Assembly: GCF_947493425.1 (NCBI RefSeq)
Contig: NZ_CANLRP010000014.1
Location: forward strand, 1 to 64,000
Source of the DNA: an uncultured Microscilla sp.
Lineage (GTDB): Bacteria; Bacteroidota; Bacteroidia; Cytophagales; Microscillaceae
Reading direction: 5' to 3'
Length of the DNA stretch: 64,000 bases
This document shows positions 16,426 to 24,395 of this stretch, piece by piece (the first letter of the stretch is position 1; every line of letters begins with the position of its first letter). Under the pieces are notes generated by a model. That model ran no database searches. It was given only the letters and a program-made list of their open reading frames with translations, and had not been told where the DNA came from. A program made the position numbers and the translations under genes.

Positions 16426-16587
16426 GAATGGTGAGAAATTAAATTACCATTCTTGAGGTAGAGGTTTTGTTTTGAGACGAGGCTATTTTTTGCGCCCATA
16501 GCAGCGCTACGGGCAATAAAAATAACGAAGTATCAAGGCGAAAAATCACCCCTCAGAGTGTAAATTTATTTTTGAACAATTCCTTAG
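16416..16587 (-). mobile_element. MITE-like element B, copy 2 (inverted relative to 12033-12205)
   Basis: This is nearly the exact reverse complement of 12033-12205 over its whole length. Its left terminus CCATTCCTTAGGAATGG overlaps the right terminus of element A, so the two form a fused or nested pair. They separate the first sigma gene's upstream DNA from the TPR gene remnant. Confidence 0.8.
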
Positions 16588-16606
16588 GCAAGCACCCACG
16601 GTTTAG

Positions 16607-16752
16607 ATGCCTGTAATGGTGATGCATATTGTGAAAGAGGCAAGGTATATCAGTTGTTGGGTGAGCGTGCAAAGATTGGAAATGTGTAGGTAGCAATTGC
16701 TTTTATTTTGAATCGCACTAACGATTAGATAGTTACTGCCGAAGGTAAGGGT
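16607..16752 (+). pseudogene. 3' remnant of the TPR gene (copy of 15190-15345)
   Basis: The stretch TGGTGATGCATATTGTGAAA through GCACTAACGATTAGATAG matches the last ~50 codons of the 13956-15341 gene. A short deletion after the QLLG codons shifts the frame and brings up an early TAG. It is followed by a copy of the terminator hairpin and a copy of the sigma gene, which shows that the duplicated unit ran from the TPR 3' end through the sigma gene. Confidence 0.85.
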
Positions 16753-16762
16753 ATGATACAAC

Positions 16763-16796
16763 GATTCCCAACAAGCAGTTAAGTTTGTTAGGAATC
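16763..16796. terminator. duplicated bidirectional terminator
   Basis: GATTCCCAACAA (16763-16774) pairs with TTGTTAGGAATC (16785-16796) with one wobble. It is the counterpart of 15356-15389 and lies downstream of sigma copy 2. Confidence 0.7.
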
Positions 16797-16838
16797 ACAA
16801 AACAAATGTTCATCTTTCATCATCAAACTCAGGTGAGT

Positions 16839-17345
16839 TTAATGGCGTGCGTATTGCTTTAAGCTACCTTTTAATTCCTTGCGGGCAAGGTGTATTCTGT
16901 TCTTAACGGTTCCAATCGGAATCTCTAATTTCTCAGCAATTTCGTGATACTTGAACCCTTTGAAGTGCAACATAAAGGGAACACTGTAAGTGTCATCCAG
17001 TTTACTAATTGCTTGGTTAATGTCTTGAATTGTAAAGTTGGCATAAGCCCTATTGTCTACCACATTATCTGACGAGTTTATATAATGCAGGTTGGCTGTA
17101 CTATCTATGAAAGTATTCCTACGTGCCAGTCTCTGATAATTGGTAATGAATGTATTTCTCATGATGGTGTATAACCACGCTTTAAGATTGGTTCCTTGAG
17201 TAAATTTCTCGCGGTTAGTAATGGCCTTGAGCATCGTTTCCTGTAACAAATCATTGGCTTGCTCATTGTCCTTAGTGAGCTTGAGGGCAAAAGGCTTTAG
17301 CATCTTAGATGCCTTGTCTATGGTATTAAATTCTATAGTTTGCAT
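16839..17345 (-). CDS. ECF-type RNA polymerase sigma factor, copy 2
   Basis: The product has 168 residues, about 95% identical to copy 1 with no gaps. I count V4I, G10D, K31N, D84A, N97D, K99R and two changes near residues 157-160 (KVLKKS to KELKGS). Regions 2 and 4 are intact, including NLKAWLYTIMRNTFITNYQR and IGTVKNRIHLARK. The DNA differs at many third positions while the protein is conserved, which suggests both copies are under purifying selection. The changes beside the region 4 recognition helix might alter promoter choice. No anti-sigma gene is nearby. Confidence 0.92.
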   Translation of the reverse strand: MQTIEFNTIDKASKMLKPFALKLTKDNEQANDLLQETMLKAITNREKFTQGTNLKAWLYTIMRNTFITNYQRLARRNTFIDSTANLHYINSSDNVVDNRAYANFTIQDINQAISKLDDTYSVPFMLHFKGFKYHEIAEKLEIPIGTVKNRIHLARKELKGSLKQYARH

Positions 17346-17388
17346 GATGAGTCTTTGTTTGTTTGTGCTTGTTTTATTTTTGTTGATC

Positions 17389-17531
17389 CAAAATTAATAA
17401 ATGTTAAACAAAATTAAAAGTAATTACATCTAATAATTTCATTTTTTTATCAAAAAAGGCGCTTAAAACCCTTTACATATACTTTTATGAATATTTACAC
17501 TGTTTAATTTATATTCAAATAAGTTAAACAA
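17389..17531 (-). promoter_or_regulatory. sigma copy 2 promoter region with two GTTAAACAA motifs
   Basis: GTTAAACAA lies at 17403-17411 and 17523-17531. On the minus strand TAATTTTG (17396-17389) fits TAnnTTTG, with the same six-base spacing to the first motif as in copy 1. The remainder of the 484-base gap 17346-17829 holds no gene. Confidence 0.5.
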
Positions 17532-17829
17532 CTCTTATTTTTTACAAAGTACGTAAAGCAAACTATTTTGGATACACATTTATCCAAAGTATTTTTGACT
17601 GCATTAATTAAAAACGGGAATAGAGTGCCCTATTGAGCAATAAGGCTAAGAAATGACTTCAGACTAGAACAATAAGCCATTGAATATTAAGATAAAACAA
17701 CAACACTTGAGAGGTGTTGAGGAAACTTAAGAAGAAGCAGAAGACTTGATTGCCAGTTTCTCCCCTCTTTTTAGAGCCTCTCTAAGAAGAAACACCAACC
17801 ACCTAAACCACCAAAAGGCTTATATAAAA

Positions 17830-18618
17830 CTACAAATCAAGCCACTGTTTAAATTGCGTACTTTTTTCTCGGCTAATCACAATATCCTGGTTTTGTACTT
17901 CAGGGGTCAGCATTACCTTTAGTTTACCATTAAAATAAGTATGGATACTTTGGATGGCATCTATTCTTACAATGAACTGACGGTTGATGCGAAAAAAATG
18001 GGCAGGATGAAGCAAGCGTTCCAGGTCATCGAGCGAATAGTCTATCGGATATTTTTTATTTTGTTGTGTAATAAGCAACACCATTTTGTCTTTTGCCTGA
18101 AAATACCCTATATCACTTTCAGCTACCGACTCCAAGCGATCACCGAGTTTTACCAAAAACCTATTTTTGTAAGCATTGGCAGTATTTTGTCCAGCTGCTC
18201 CCAGCGAGAGTGTTTCAAGCAGGTTGCCAATTTGCTGCTGATAATTACTTGTTGAAAACTGGCTTTTGAGTTGGCGGTATTTTTCAATGCTCTGAGCGAG
18301 TGCCACTTTATTGATTGGCTTAAGCAAATAGTCGATACTGTTTACTTTAAAAGCTTTCAGAGAGTAATTATCGTAGGCAGTAGTAAAAATTACTGGAGTT
18401 TGGATTTGCACTTGTTCAAAAATATCAAAGCTTATCCCATCAGCCAGTTGTATATCCATAAAAATAACCTCAGGTGCCGCATGCTGACCTAGCCATTGCA
18501 CTGATGTCTCTATGCTATCAAGCACCTCAAGTACCTCTATTTGAGGGTCTATTTCATTGATCAACTTTTGCAAACGACGACTCGCTGGTGCTTCATCTTC
18601 TATAATGAGTACCTTCAT
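17830..18618 (-). CDS. LytTR-family response regulator
   Basis: The product has 262 residues. Residues 1-120 are a receiver domain with acidic pocket E7-D8-E9, phosphoacceptor D55 in VIFMDIQLADG, and the conserved lysine in DYLLKPINK. Residues about 155-260 are a LytTR DNA-binding domain (FFRINRQFIVRIDAIQSI, YFNGKLKVML, ISREKSTQFKQWLDL). Members bind DNA as dimers and are normally paired with LytS-type kinases lacking a standard HisKA domain. No kinase gene is adjacent; the next gene upstream is a Reg_prop/Y_Y_Y sensor without a kinase, 450 bases away. The cognate kinase must therefore lie elsewhere, or the receiver is controlled in another way. Confidence 0.92.
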   Translation of the reverse strand: MKVLIIEDEAPASRRLQKLINEIDPQIEVLEVLDSIETSVQWLGQHAAPEVIFMDIQLADGISFDIFEQVQIQTPVIFTTAYDNYSLKAFKVNSIDYLLKPINKVALAQSIEKYRQLKSQFSTSNYQQQIGNLLETLSLGAAGQNTANAYKNRFLVKLGDRLESVAESDIGYFQAKDKMVLLITQQNKKYPIDYSLDDLERLLHPAHFFRINRQFIVRIDAIQSIHTYFNGKLKVMLTPEVQNQDIVISREKSTQFKQWLDL

Positions 18619-19019
18619 TTTTGGTTAAGTATGGTTAAAATTTAAAATTAGCGAATTATGTGAGAGATTCAAACGATTGCTTTTGGGGTAGAATGTGCGT
18701 TTAGTGTACCTTTTATTAGCTAATTATACATAATTATTGATATTAGACTATATAGTACATACATTTTAACATTTCATAATAAATAGTTTGCCTATACAAT
18801 TAATGAGTATATTTACGGATAAGTGTTTGATTTTTAAACAGGTAATACTACTTTGGGGTACTTTAGGAAAGGACTAGTAAAAACTACTATTTTTCAAATA
18901 ACTCTTTAAATGATTTGTTTTGGGTGTATTTATTACATACATTTATACAGGATAAAGACAAAATCATTTTTTTCATCCTCCAGACTAGCAAATTTAAAGA
19001 AAGGCATAGTTAACCATAA
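18619..19019. other. intergenic region with no gene seen
   Basis: This AT-rich 400-base stretch lies upstream of the LytTR gene. No ORF, repeat or clear TAnnTTTG element could be placed. Confidence 0.5.
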
Positions 19020-19052
19020 GTCCGCTGTATGACTAAACAGCGGACATTTTTT
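19020..19052. terminator. hairpin downstream of the propeller sensor gene
   Basis: GTCCGCTGT (19020-19028) pairs with ACAGCGGAC (19037-19045). The T-run (ATTTTTTT) follows on the plus strand. On the minus strand, the direction of the neighbouring gene ending at 19069, the hairpin is GC-rich but lacks a strong U-tract, so termination efficiency is uncertain. Confidence 0.55.
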
Positions 19053-19068
19053 TGCCTTTATTTCTTAC

Positions 19069-21966
19069 TTATTCATTCTTGTTTGTGGGCTTTTGTTTGT
19101 CAGCCTTTCTTTCGGCTACTCTTTTTGCTGCCTCACGCGAAGACTCCTTTTTCTTAAGAATCATACGACGTAGTAGCATTTCGATAGGCGCCAGGCTAAG
19201 GGCAAGCAGTATGTTCATCCCCAGTTTAAACACTGGCACATTGTTGGAAGCATTGTCTACATAAGGCTCAAAGGTGAGCATAATAAACTCAAAGAAGGTA
19301 ATAATGGTGACAAAGGTAAGTACATAAGATACCCTGGCATATTTGGTTCCTTTGCGGCTAAACAATAAAGAAAGTAGTAGTAAGCCCAAAAAGAAAAGTG
19401 TCTGAGAGGCATAAAACCACGAAGTTTGCCAAAATGGGGGCTTTACCTGAAACACAAAAGCTTGGTCTTGGCTGGTTTGACCAAAAGTGTTTTTAGCTCT
19501 TACATGTAATTTGTACCGACCACTGGGCAAAAAAGGAAATGATATAATGGCTCGTTTGTTCCAGGCTGACCAATCTACTTTTTTCTTCTTTTTACTACGG
19601 TCTTCCAAGTTTTCCAGCCAATACTGATACACTGTGTTATCTTCGTTTCGGAAGAACGGCGAAGCCAACTGAAAAGTAAAAGACAAAGTATTGTCGGTAT
19701 GTTTTACTACCAAATCTTTCAGGGGCAAAAATTTCCCTTTCTTATTTCTGACATTCTTTATAAACACCTTAAAATATTTCCTGTCGTCAAGTTTTGCCTG
19801 GGCGTCAATTTTAAACAACTCATTGTTATTCACCACCCAAATATTTTTTGCTTTGTCTATATAAATGTCTTGTACATCATCAAATAGCTCAAGAAACTGT
19901 GCCAACCTAAACTTGCCTGCTTTAGTATTGGTAATATTTGTCCATAAGCTCTTGGTTTCTACCCAAGTATAACCAGGCTGGTGGTACAACACTTTGGTTT
20001 CGGTATTGGCATATTTTTGCAGTGCCGTTTTTTGTATCAGGCGCTTCTTTTTGGCATCATAACTATAAATGCCTGACGATAAAAAGAAGGCTGGCTCACC
20101 ATCTATCAAACGGGCAGCAATGTTTTCTGAATAACTATTGGCAAAGGGAAAGCGCTTGAAGCTATTAAACATTCCTGTTTTAGGGTCAAGTTTTACCCTC
20201 AATACCTGGTTTTCGCTTCCCAGCCACAGCCCATTGTTATGTTCTACAATAGAATATACCAGGTCGGTCATATCCTGCAGCGTACTTTGGGTTTTAAAAC
20301 GACCATCTTTATACACTACAAAATGCAGCCCGTGCTCTGTTCCGATATAAAACCAGTTTTTGTTGCTGGGCGACTGATAAATAAAATGTACATATTCATC
20401 TTTGATCACAGGAGAAGCTGCTACTTCATCTTTCTCTTTAAAAGCGGCATAAAGTCCTATATTACTGGCAATGAGCATGCCTTTGCCATAAGGGTACATT
20501 TGACGGCACTTGGCGTGCAACCCGGTCACCTTTTTATATATATAAGGTATAGACGCCATCGCGTATATTTTCCTGATATCTTCGTTGGGTAATCTTATCG
20601 ACGATTTCTCGTAGCTAATCACCCTTGAGGGTGTCTCTTCTGTTTTGGAGGTTTCTTTTACTTCTATCTTTCGTTTTACATCTTTTTCTCCTTCTTCTGA
20701 ATGGCGATAAATACGCAACTTGGTTTCGCGGCGATCTTTAGGCTCTGTAATCGTTACTACCCTCTCAGTCTTTTTAATAGTTCTGAGGTACTTGGCTTCT
20801 TTTTTTATCAAGCTGGCCACTTGTTCGAACCTACTTACTTTATTCAGGTAAAAGACCCCTTCGCTGGTAGACACAAACAGTGAGTCTCCTCTTTTGAGCG
20901 ATGATGTGACATTACCGTCTATTCCGGCATAAGACGAATAGGATTTTACTGGAAGTCGGGCGTCGGCACGGGTAATACCATAAGAATGGCAAATCCACAA
21001 GGCGCCTAAACGATCTTTATACATTGCCAATACCTCATCGTCGGGCAGTCCTGTCTGATAATTGATAATACGTTTGGTTTTGCCATAATTCTGTTCTGCC
21101 ACCAGTACCCCACCCGATAGGGTAGAAAAAGCAATATCTTTATCACCTACCCGTAATGCTCCCCTCATAAGGTTACTCAACAGGTATTTATAGTCGCGTG
21201 GAATGTATAGTTTTATTTTTTTGCCATCAAACAAGTACGACCAACTATTGCTTGCTATAAACAGTGCCTGGTCATTGTTGTACATAAACGAGTCATGAAT
21301 ATCGAGGTAAGCATACATTTTACTGCTTCCTATGGGTATCAGTTTATCACCTGCTATTCGGTGCAAACCCTTGGCTTTTATTTGTACATAAGGAGTGTCA
21401 TTTAAAAATAAAATACCTGCAAACTGACGCTCTTTGTGGGTAAACCATACCTTTTCAATATTAAGTGTTTTTCGGTTTACCTTAATCAGTGCTTTATGGC
21501 TGTAAAAATAAATGTGATTTTTTTTCTGAACAATGCGATTTACCTCTCCAAAAATTCTCCCCAAAACTTTAAGATTGGCTTTTCTGTCTGATATAGACTT
21601 GTAGGTTTCTCTGCCCAGTTTGTCACGGGTAAGGTAGCCAAAGTTATTGCGACAGCCTACATATACTACATTGTCATATTTAATCTTGATAGACAGTGAG
21701 TAGGGCGTATTTCTGGTTGGAATCATTCCCCAAACCACCCCGTCATAACTGAGCACTCCTTTAGTATTGGCAAAGTACATTACATTGTTTGTACCCTGAG
21801 CAATTGCCCGGTTTTGATGGTCAACATTTTTAATGGGCACCTTGTAGTTGGTCAGGTACAGGTCTCCATGTTGTGCTTGAAGGGTATAACCTGTGACCAG
21901 CCAAAGCAAGGCAAACAAAGTGGTATAAAATCGGTAAAAACTTAGATAAATGGGGGTTGGGTTCAT
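19069..21966 (-). CDS. Reg_prop / Y_Y_Y sensor protein lacking a kinase domain
   Basis: The product has 965 residues. Residues 1-32 form a signal peptide (LFALLWLVTGYTLQAQ). About 35-760 are a beta-propeller of Reg_prop type repeats (for example DDEVLAMYKDRLGALWICHS, YSIVEHNNGLWLGSENQVL, IYIDKAKNIWVVNNNELFKI). About 775-835 are a Y_Y_Y domain (NTVYQYWLENL, LPSGRYKLHVRAKNTFG). About three transmembrane helices follow (845-925), then a short basic tail (KKKESSREAAKRVAERKADK). In the usual architecture a LytS-type or HisKA kinase or an AraC domain follows; here nothing does. It may signal through a partner, or through the LytTR regulator gene that follows it. A low-complexity charged insert lies at about 410-455. 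Confidence 0.85.
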   Translation of the reverse strand: MNPTPIYLSFYRFYTTLFALLWLVTGYTLQAQHGDLYLTNYKVPIKNVDHQNRAIAQGTNNVMYFANTKGVLSYDGVVWGMIPTRNTPYSLSIKIKYDNVVYVGCRNNFGYLTRDKLGRETYKSISDRKANLKVLGRIFGEVNRIVQKKNHIYFYSHKALIKVNRKTLNIEKVWFTHKERQFAGILFLNDTPYVQIKAKGLHRIAGDKLIPIGSSKMYAYLDIHDSFMYNNDQALFIASNSWSYLFDGKKIKLYIPRDYKYLLSNLMRGALRVGDKDIAFSTLSGGVLVAEQNYGKTKRIINYQTGLPDDEVLAMYKDRLGALWICHSYGITRADARLPVKSYSSYAGIDGNVTSSLKRGDSLFVSTSEGVFYLNKVSRFEQVASLIKKEAKYLRTIKKTERVVTITEPKDRRETKLRIYRHSEEGEKDVKRKIEVKETSKTEETPSRVISYEKSSIRLPNEDIRKIYAMASIPYIYKKVTGLHAKCRQMYPYGKGMLIASNIGLYAAFKEKDEVAASPVIKDEYVHFIYQSPSNKNWFYIGTEHGLHFVVYKDGRFKTQSTLQDMTDLVYSIVEHNNGLWLGSENQVLRVKLDPKTGMFNSFKRFPFANSYSENIAARLIDGEPAFFLSSGIYSYDAKKKRLIQKTALQKYANTETKVLYHQPGYTWVETKSLWTNITNTKAGKFRLAQFLELFDDVQDIYIDKAKNIWVVNNNELFKIDAQAKLDDRKYFKVFIKNVRNKKGKFLPLKDLVVKHTDNTLSFTFQLASPFFRNEDNTVYQYWLENLEDRSKKKKKVDWSAWNKRAIISFPFLPSGRYKLHVRAKNTFGQTSQDQAFVFQVKPPFWQTSWFYASQTLFFLGLLLLSLLFSRKGTKYARVSYVLTFVTIITFFEFIMLTFEPYVDNASNNVPVFKLGMNILLALSLAPIEMLLRRMILKKKESSREAAKRVAERKADKQKPTNKNE

Positions 21967-22437
21967 TGCCTATTCTTTTATTCGTTCAGGCTCTTCCTGA
22001 TCACAAATTCAATGCCTAAGCAACTTATATGGACATATTCTTAAGTATCTATAACAACTTTGTTGAATACCTGCTTTTTGCCAATCCTATATTGATAAAC
22101 CCCACCTGAAAATATCTTAAAATAATACAGATACCTGCTTAAATGTTGCAATATTTTCGCAAGAGTAAATTTTGAACCTTAAAGGCTGATTAAATGAATT
22201 GAACCGCTAAATAGTACTATATCAAAATATAGTTGTAACATAGGATAAATCTTTAGAATTTTTGAATGAAAAGCTTTTTTATCGCGTCAATATGTTTGAA
22301 CTTAAGGATACGTAGAGCCACCTAAACAATAAAAGGTCATGATGTCACTGACTCATATCAAATTAAAACTTGTTGGTTAGTGACAGGCAGGTTTTGCGTG
22401 GTTTAAAATAAAGATAGCCAACTAAAAAACGAAGGCA
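21967..22437. other. intergenic region between divergent genes
   Basis: This AT-rich stretch of 471 bases separates the sensor gene (minus) from the KAS III gene (plus). I see no gene or repeat. GAAGG lies a few bases before the 22438 ATG and may help initiation. Confidence 0.5.
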
Positions 22438-23511
22438 ATGTATACTAACTCCGTAATTACAGGCACGGGAGCCTACCTCCCGAAAACCGAAGTACCGGGC
22501 AGTTATTTTCACCAAAATACTTTTTATCGAAAAAACGGGGAACCCATAGAAAAACCCAGCGAAGCTGTAGCTGATAAGGTAGAAGAAATTTCGGGCATCC
22601 GTGAGCGACGGTATATAGAAGAGCACCACCATACCGCACACATGGCTGCTTTGGCAGCTCAAAATGCAATTGTGTCAGCGGGCATAGATAAAGAGCAACT
22701 AGACACCATTATAGTAGCTCATAACTTTGGTAATCTGGTAGACCAAAGTCAAGGCTCACACCTGATTCCTAACCTTGCAGCCTTAGTAAAACACCATTTA
22801 CAAATAAAAAACCAACGCTGTGCCGCATTTGACTTATTGTTTGGTTGCCCTGGTTGGGTACAGGCAGTCATACAAGCCCACCAGTCTATTGCCTGTGGCG
22901 ACGCCCAGCATGTATTGGTCATAGGTGCCGAAGCAATGTCAAGGGTGCTTGATCCACACGACCCCGACTCTATGTTATTTGGTGATGGTGCTGGTGCAGT
23001 AGTAGTGAGTGGGTTTCAAGAAGAACAACCACGTGGAGTGCTTGCCAATAAAACATTTTCGCACTGCGAAGAAGAAGTCAATTACCTAAAAATGGGAGCG
23101 TCTACCAACCCCGACCTTGACAAAGGCTTATATGTAAAGATGCAAGGCAAAAAAGTATACCGCTATGCGGTAGAAAATATGCCCGAACTGATTCACGAAT
23201 GTCTGGAAAAAGCAGATGTGCCACTGGAAAATATCTCTAAGTTTTTGTTGCACCAGGCAAACGAAAAAATGTTGAAGGCAATATTCGAGAAAACCCTCAA
23301 TGGGGCAGAAGATGCGGCAAACAGATTCTGTAAACAAGTACCCGTCATTTTGCAAAACATAGGCAATTCTTCGGTGGCCACTATTCCTACTTTGCTCGAT
23401 GTAATGCTCAAGGGCAAACTTCCTGAGCATACTGTAGACAAGAACGATGTAGTAGTCATGGCATCGGTAGGGGCAGGTATGCACACCAATTGTCTGGTAT
23501 ACAGGTTTTGA
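22438..23511 (+). CDS. 3-oxoacyl-ACP synthase III family protein (FabH-like)
   Basis: The product has 357 residues, somewhat longer than typical FabH (~320). The KAS III triad is visible: Cys137 in LLFGCPGW, His272 in LLHQANEK and Asn310 in NIGNSSVATIP. FDLLFGCPGWVQAV and MLFGDGAGAVVVSG are family blocks. The enzyme class condenses an acyl-CoA or acyl-ACP starter with malonyl-ACP. An insert near residues 22-45 (FYRKNGEPIEKPSEAV) is unlike housekeeping FabH. It stands alone with no other fab genes, so it may serve a specialised lipid or polyketide-like pathway rather than general initiation. ATG 22438 is supported by the in-frame Rossmann-like start SVITGTGAYLPKTEV. Confidence 0.88.
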   Translation: MYTNSVITGTGAYLPKTEVPGSYFHQNTFYRKNGEPIEKPSEAVADKVEEISGIRERRYIEEHHHTAHMAALAAQNAIVSAGIDKEQLDTIIVAHNFGNLVDQSQGSHLIPNLAALVKHHLQIKNQRCAAFDLLFGCPGWVQAVIQAHQSIACGDAQHVLVIGAEAMSRVLDPHDPDSMLFGDGAGAVVVSGFQEEQPRGVLANKTFSHCEEEVNYLKMGASTNPDLDKGLYVKMQGKKVYRYAVENMPELIHECLEKADVPLENISKFLLHQANEKMLKAIFEKTLNGAEDAANRFCKQVPVILQNIGNSSVATIPTLLDVMLKGKLPEHTVDKNDVVVMASVGAGMHTNCLVYRF

Positions 23512-23520
23512 AGACAGGTA

Positions 23521-23577
23521 AACGGTGAGCAAGTAGCACTTAAAACCTGTTTTGCAGCAAGTTGCTCACTGTTTTTT
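23521..23577 (+). terminator. terminator of the KAS III gene
   Basis: AACGGTGAGCAA (23521-23532) pairs with TTGCTCACTGTT (23562-23573) followed by TTTT. The loop is 29 bases and might fold further. It lies 10 bases past the stop. Confidence 0.65.
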
Positions 23578-23622
23578 ACAATTGTATACCTCAAACCACT
23601 TACACACTAAAAGCATTGCAAC

Positions 23623-23922
23623 TCAAGTTTTAAAAAACTCAAACTCGATCAACTCTTCCACTGTTACTATTCTTTGCCTTATTTTGTCTCCATCTTTAGT
23701 CGACTTACCTATGAGCCTGAGCCCCACCACTTTATTTTCAGGGGTAATGTAGGGCATTTTTTTTTGCCAACCTTTCGGCATAGCCTCTAGCGCCATGTAG
23801 GGTTTTACTTCTTCTATCTTAAACAACTCAGTAGACTTGATGTCATCGCGGCTAAAGCAGTATTTACCTATCAGCAATTCGCTGAGGGTTTCTAAAACAG
23901 TGGTAGTAATCATAGGCAACAT
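23623..23922 (-). CDS. small hypothetical protein
   Basis: The product has 99 residues from the ATG at 23922 (MLPMITTTVLETLSELLIGK). The frame extends further upstream to 23988, but that part is repeat-derived (encoding MDYGLNAMDYW from TAGTCCATAG-type sequence) and unlikely to be translated. It has no signal peptide. It contains two near-symmetric segments about pages of 'KVVGLRLIGKSTKDGDKIRQ'-like charged sequence and ends VTVEELIEFEFFKT. No family was recognised. The interspersed repeat at 23963-24205 lies directly upstream. Confidence 0.5.
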   Translation of the reverse strand: MLPMITTTVLETLSELLIGKYCFSRDDIKSTELFKIEEVKPYMALEAMPKGWQKKMPYITPENKVVGLRLIGKSTKDGDKIRQRIVTVEELIEFEFFKT

Positions 23923-23962
23923 TATTGGTGAGCAAAATACAACCACGGCAATATACCAATAG

Positions 23963-24205
23963 TCCATAGCATTTAGTCCGTAGTCCATAGCGGATTCGAG
24001 TAAATGTTTACCCTATTAATCATTGTAAATCAATGGCGTATATTAAATTTGTGTACTTGCTTTATTTTTCAAAGGGTTTCAGTTTTACGCCTAAACACGT
24101 AATTAAATAGTTTTTAAACTTATAACCATTTGATAACCGAGCCTCTGGTGAGCTCACCGAAGGTAATCAGCAATCAACTTTGACTAAAATCACTGCGTAG
24201 TATTG
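23963..24205 (+). repeat. interspersed repeat of about 240 bp, copy 2
   Basis: It is similar along its length to 2218-2450 in the same orientation relative to the adjacent minus-strand gene. Relative to copy 1 it has an extra ~25 bases, around CCGAGCCTCTGGTGAGCTCA near 24138-24157. The 473-base gap 23923-24395 contains this repeat and a small hairpin but no gene. Confidence 0.7.
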
Positions 24206-24320
24206 ATATACACAACCCAACTGATATTTGCCAAGCAGCAAGCTGGCTTAGGATTTTTTGTTGGGTAGGTTCCCTCCTCCGAAAAACCCAAGTAACTCAA
24301 ACAAATTAGACATCAAATTA

Positions 24321-24353
24321 GGGGGTTTTAGTATAATTTATTAAAATTACCCC
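24321..24353 (+). promoter_or_regulatory. inverted repeat in the mscS-like leader
   Basis: GGGGGTTTTA (24321-24330) mirrors TAAAATTACCCC (24342-24353) imperfectly, about 42 bases before the channel gene start. It could be an operator or RNA hairpin; nothing else supports a role. Confidence 0.3.
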
Positions 24354-24395
24354 TTTGAAAATCAAGGATTAATCTTACATACCCAAACTCAACCT

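Noticed and set aside
18619-19068. Operon of the LytTR regulator and propeller sensor
   Set aside because: A 450-base gap with a GC-rich hairpin lies between them, so cotranscription is not assumed despite the shared strand.
23923-23988. Longer start for the small gene at 23623
   Set aside because: The additional codons derive from the TAGTCCATAG-type dispersed repeat and give an unnatural N-terminus.
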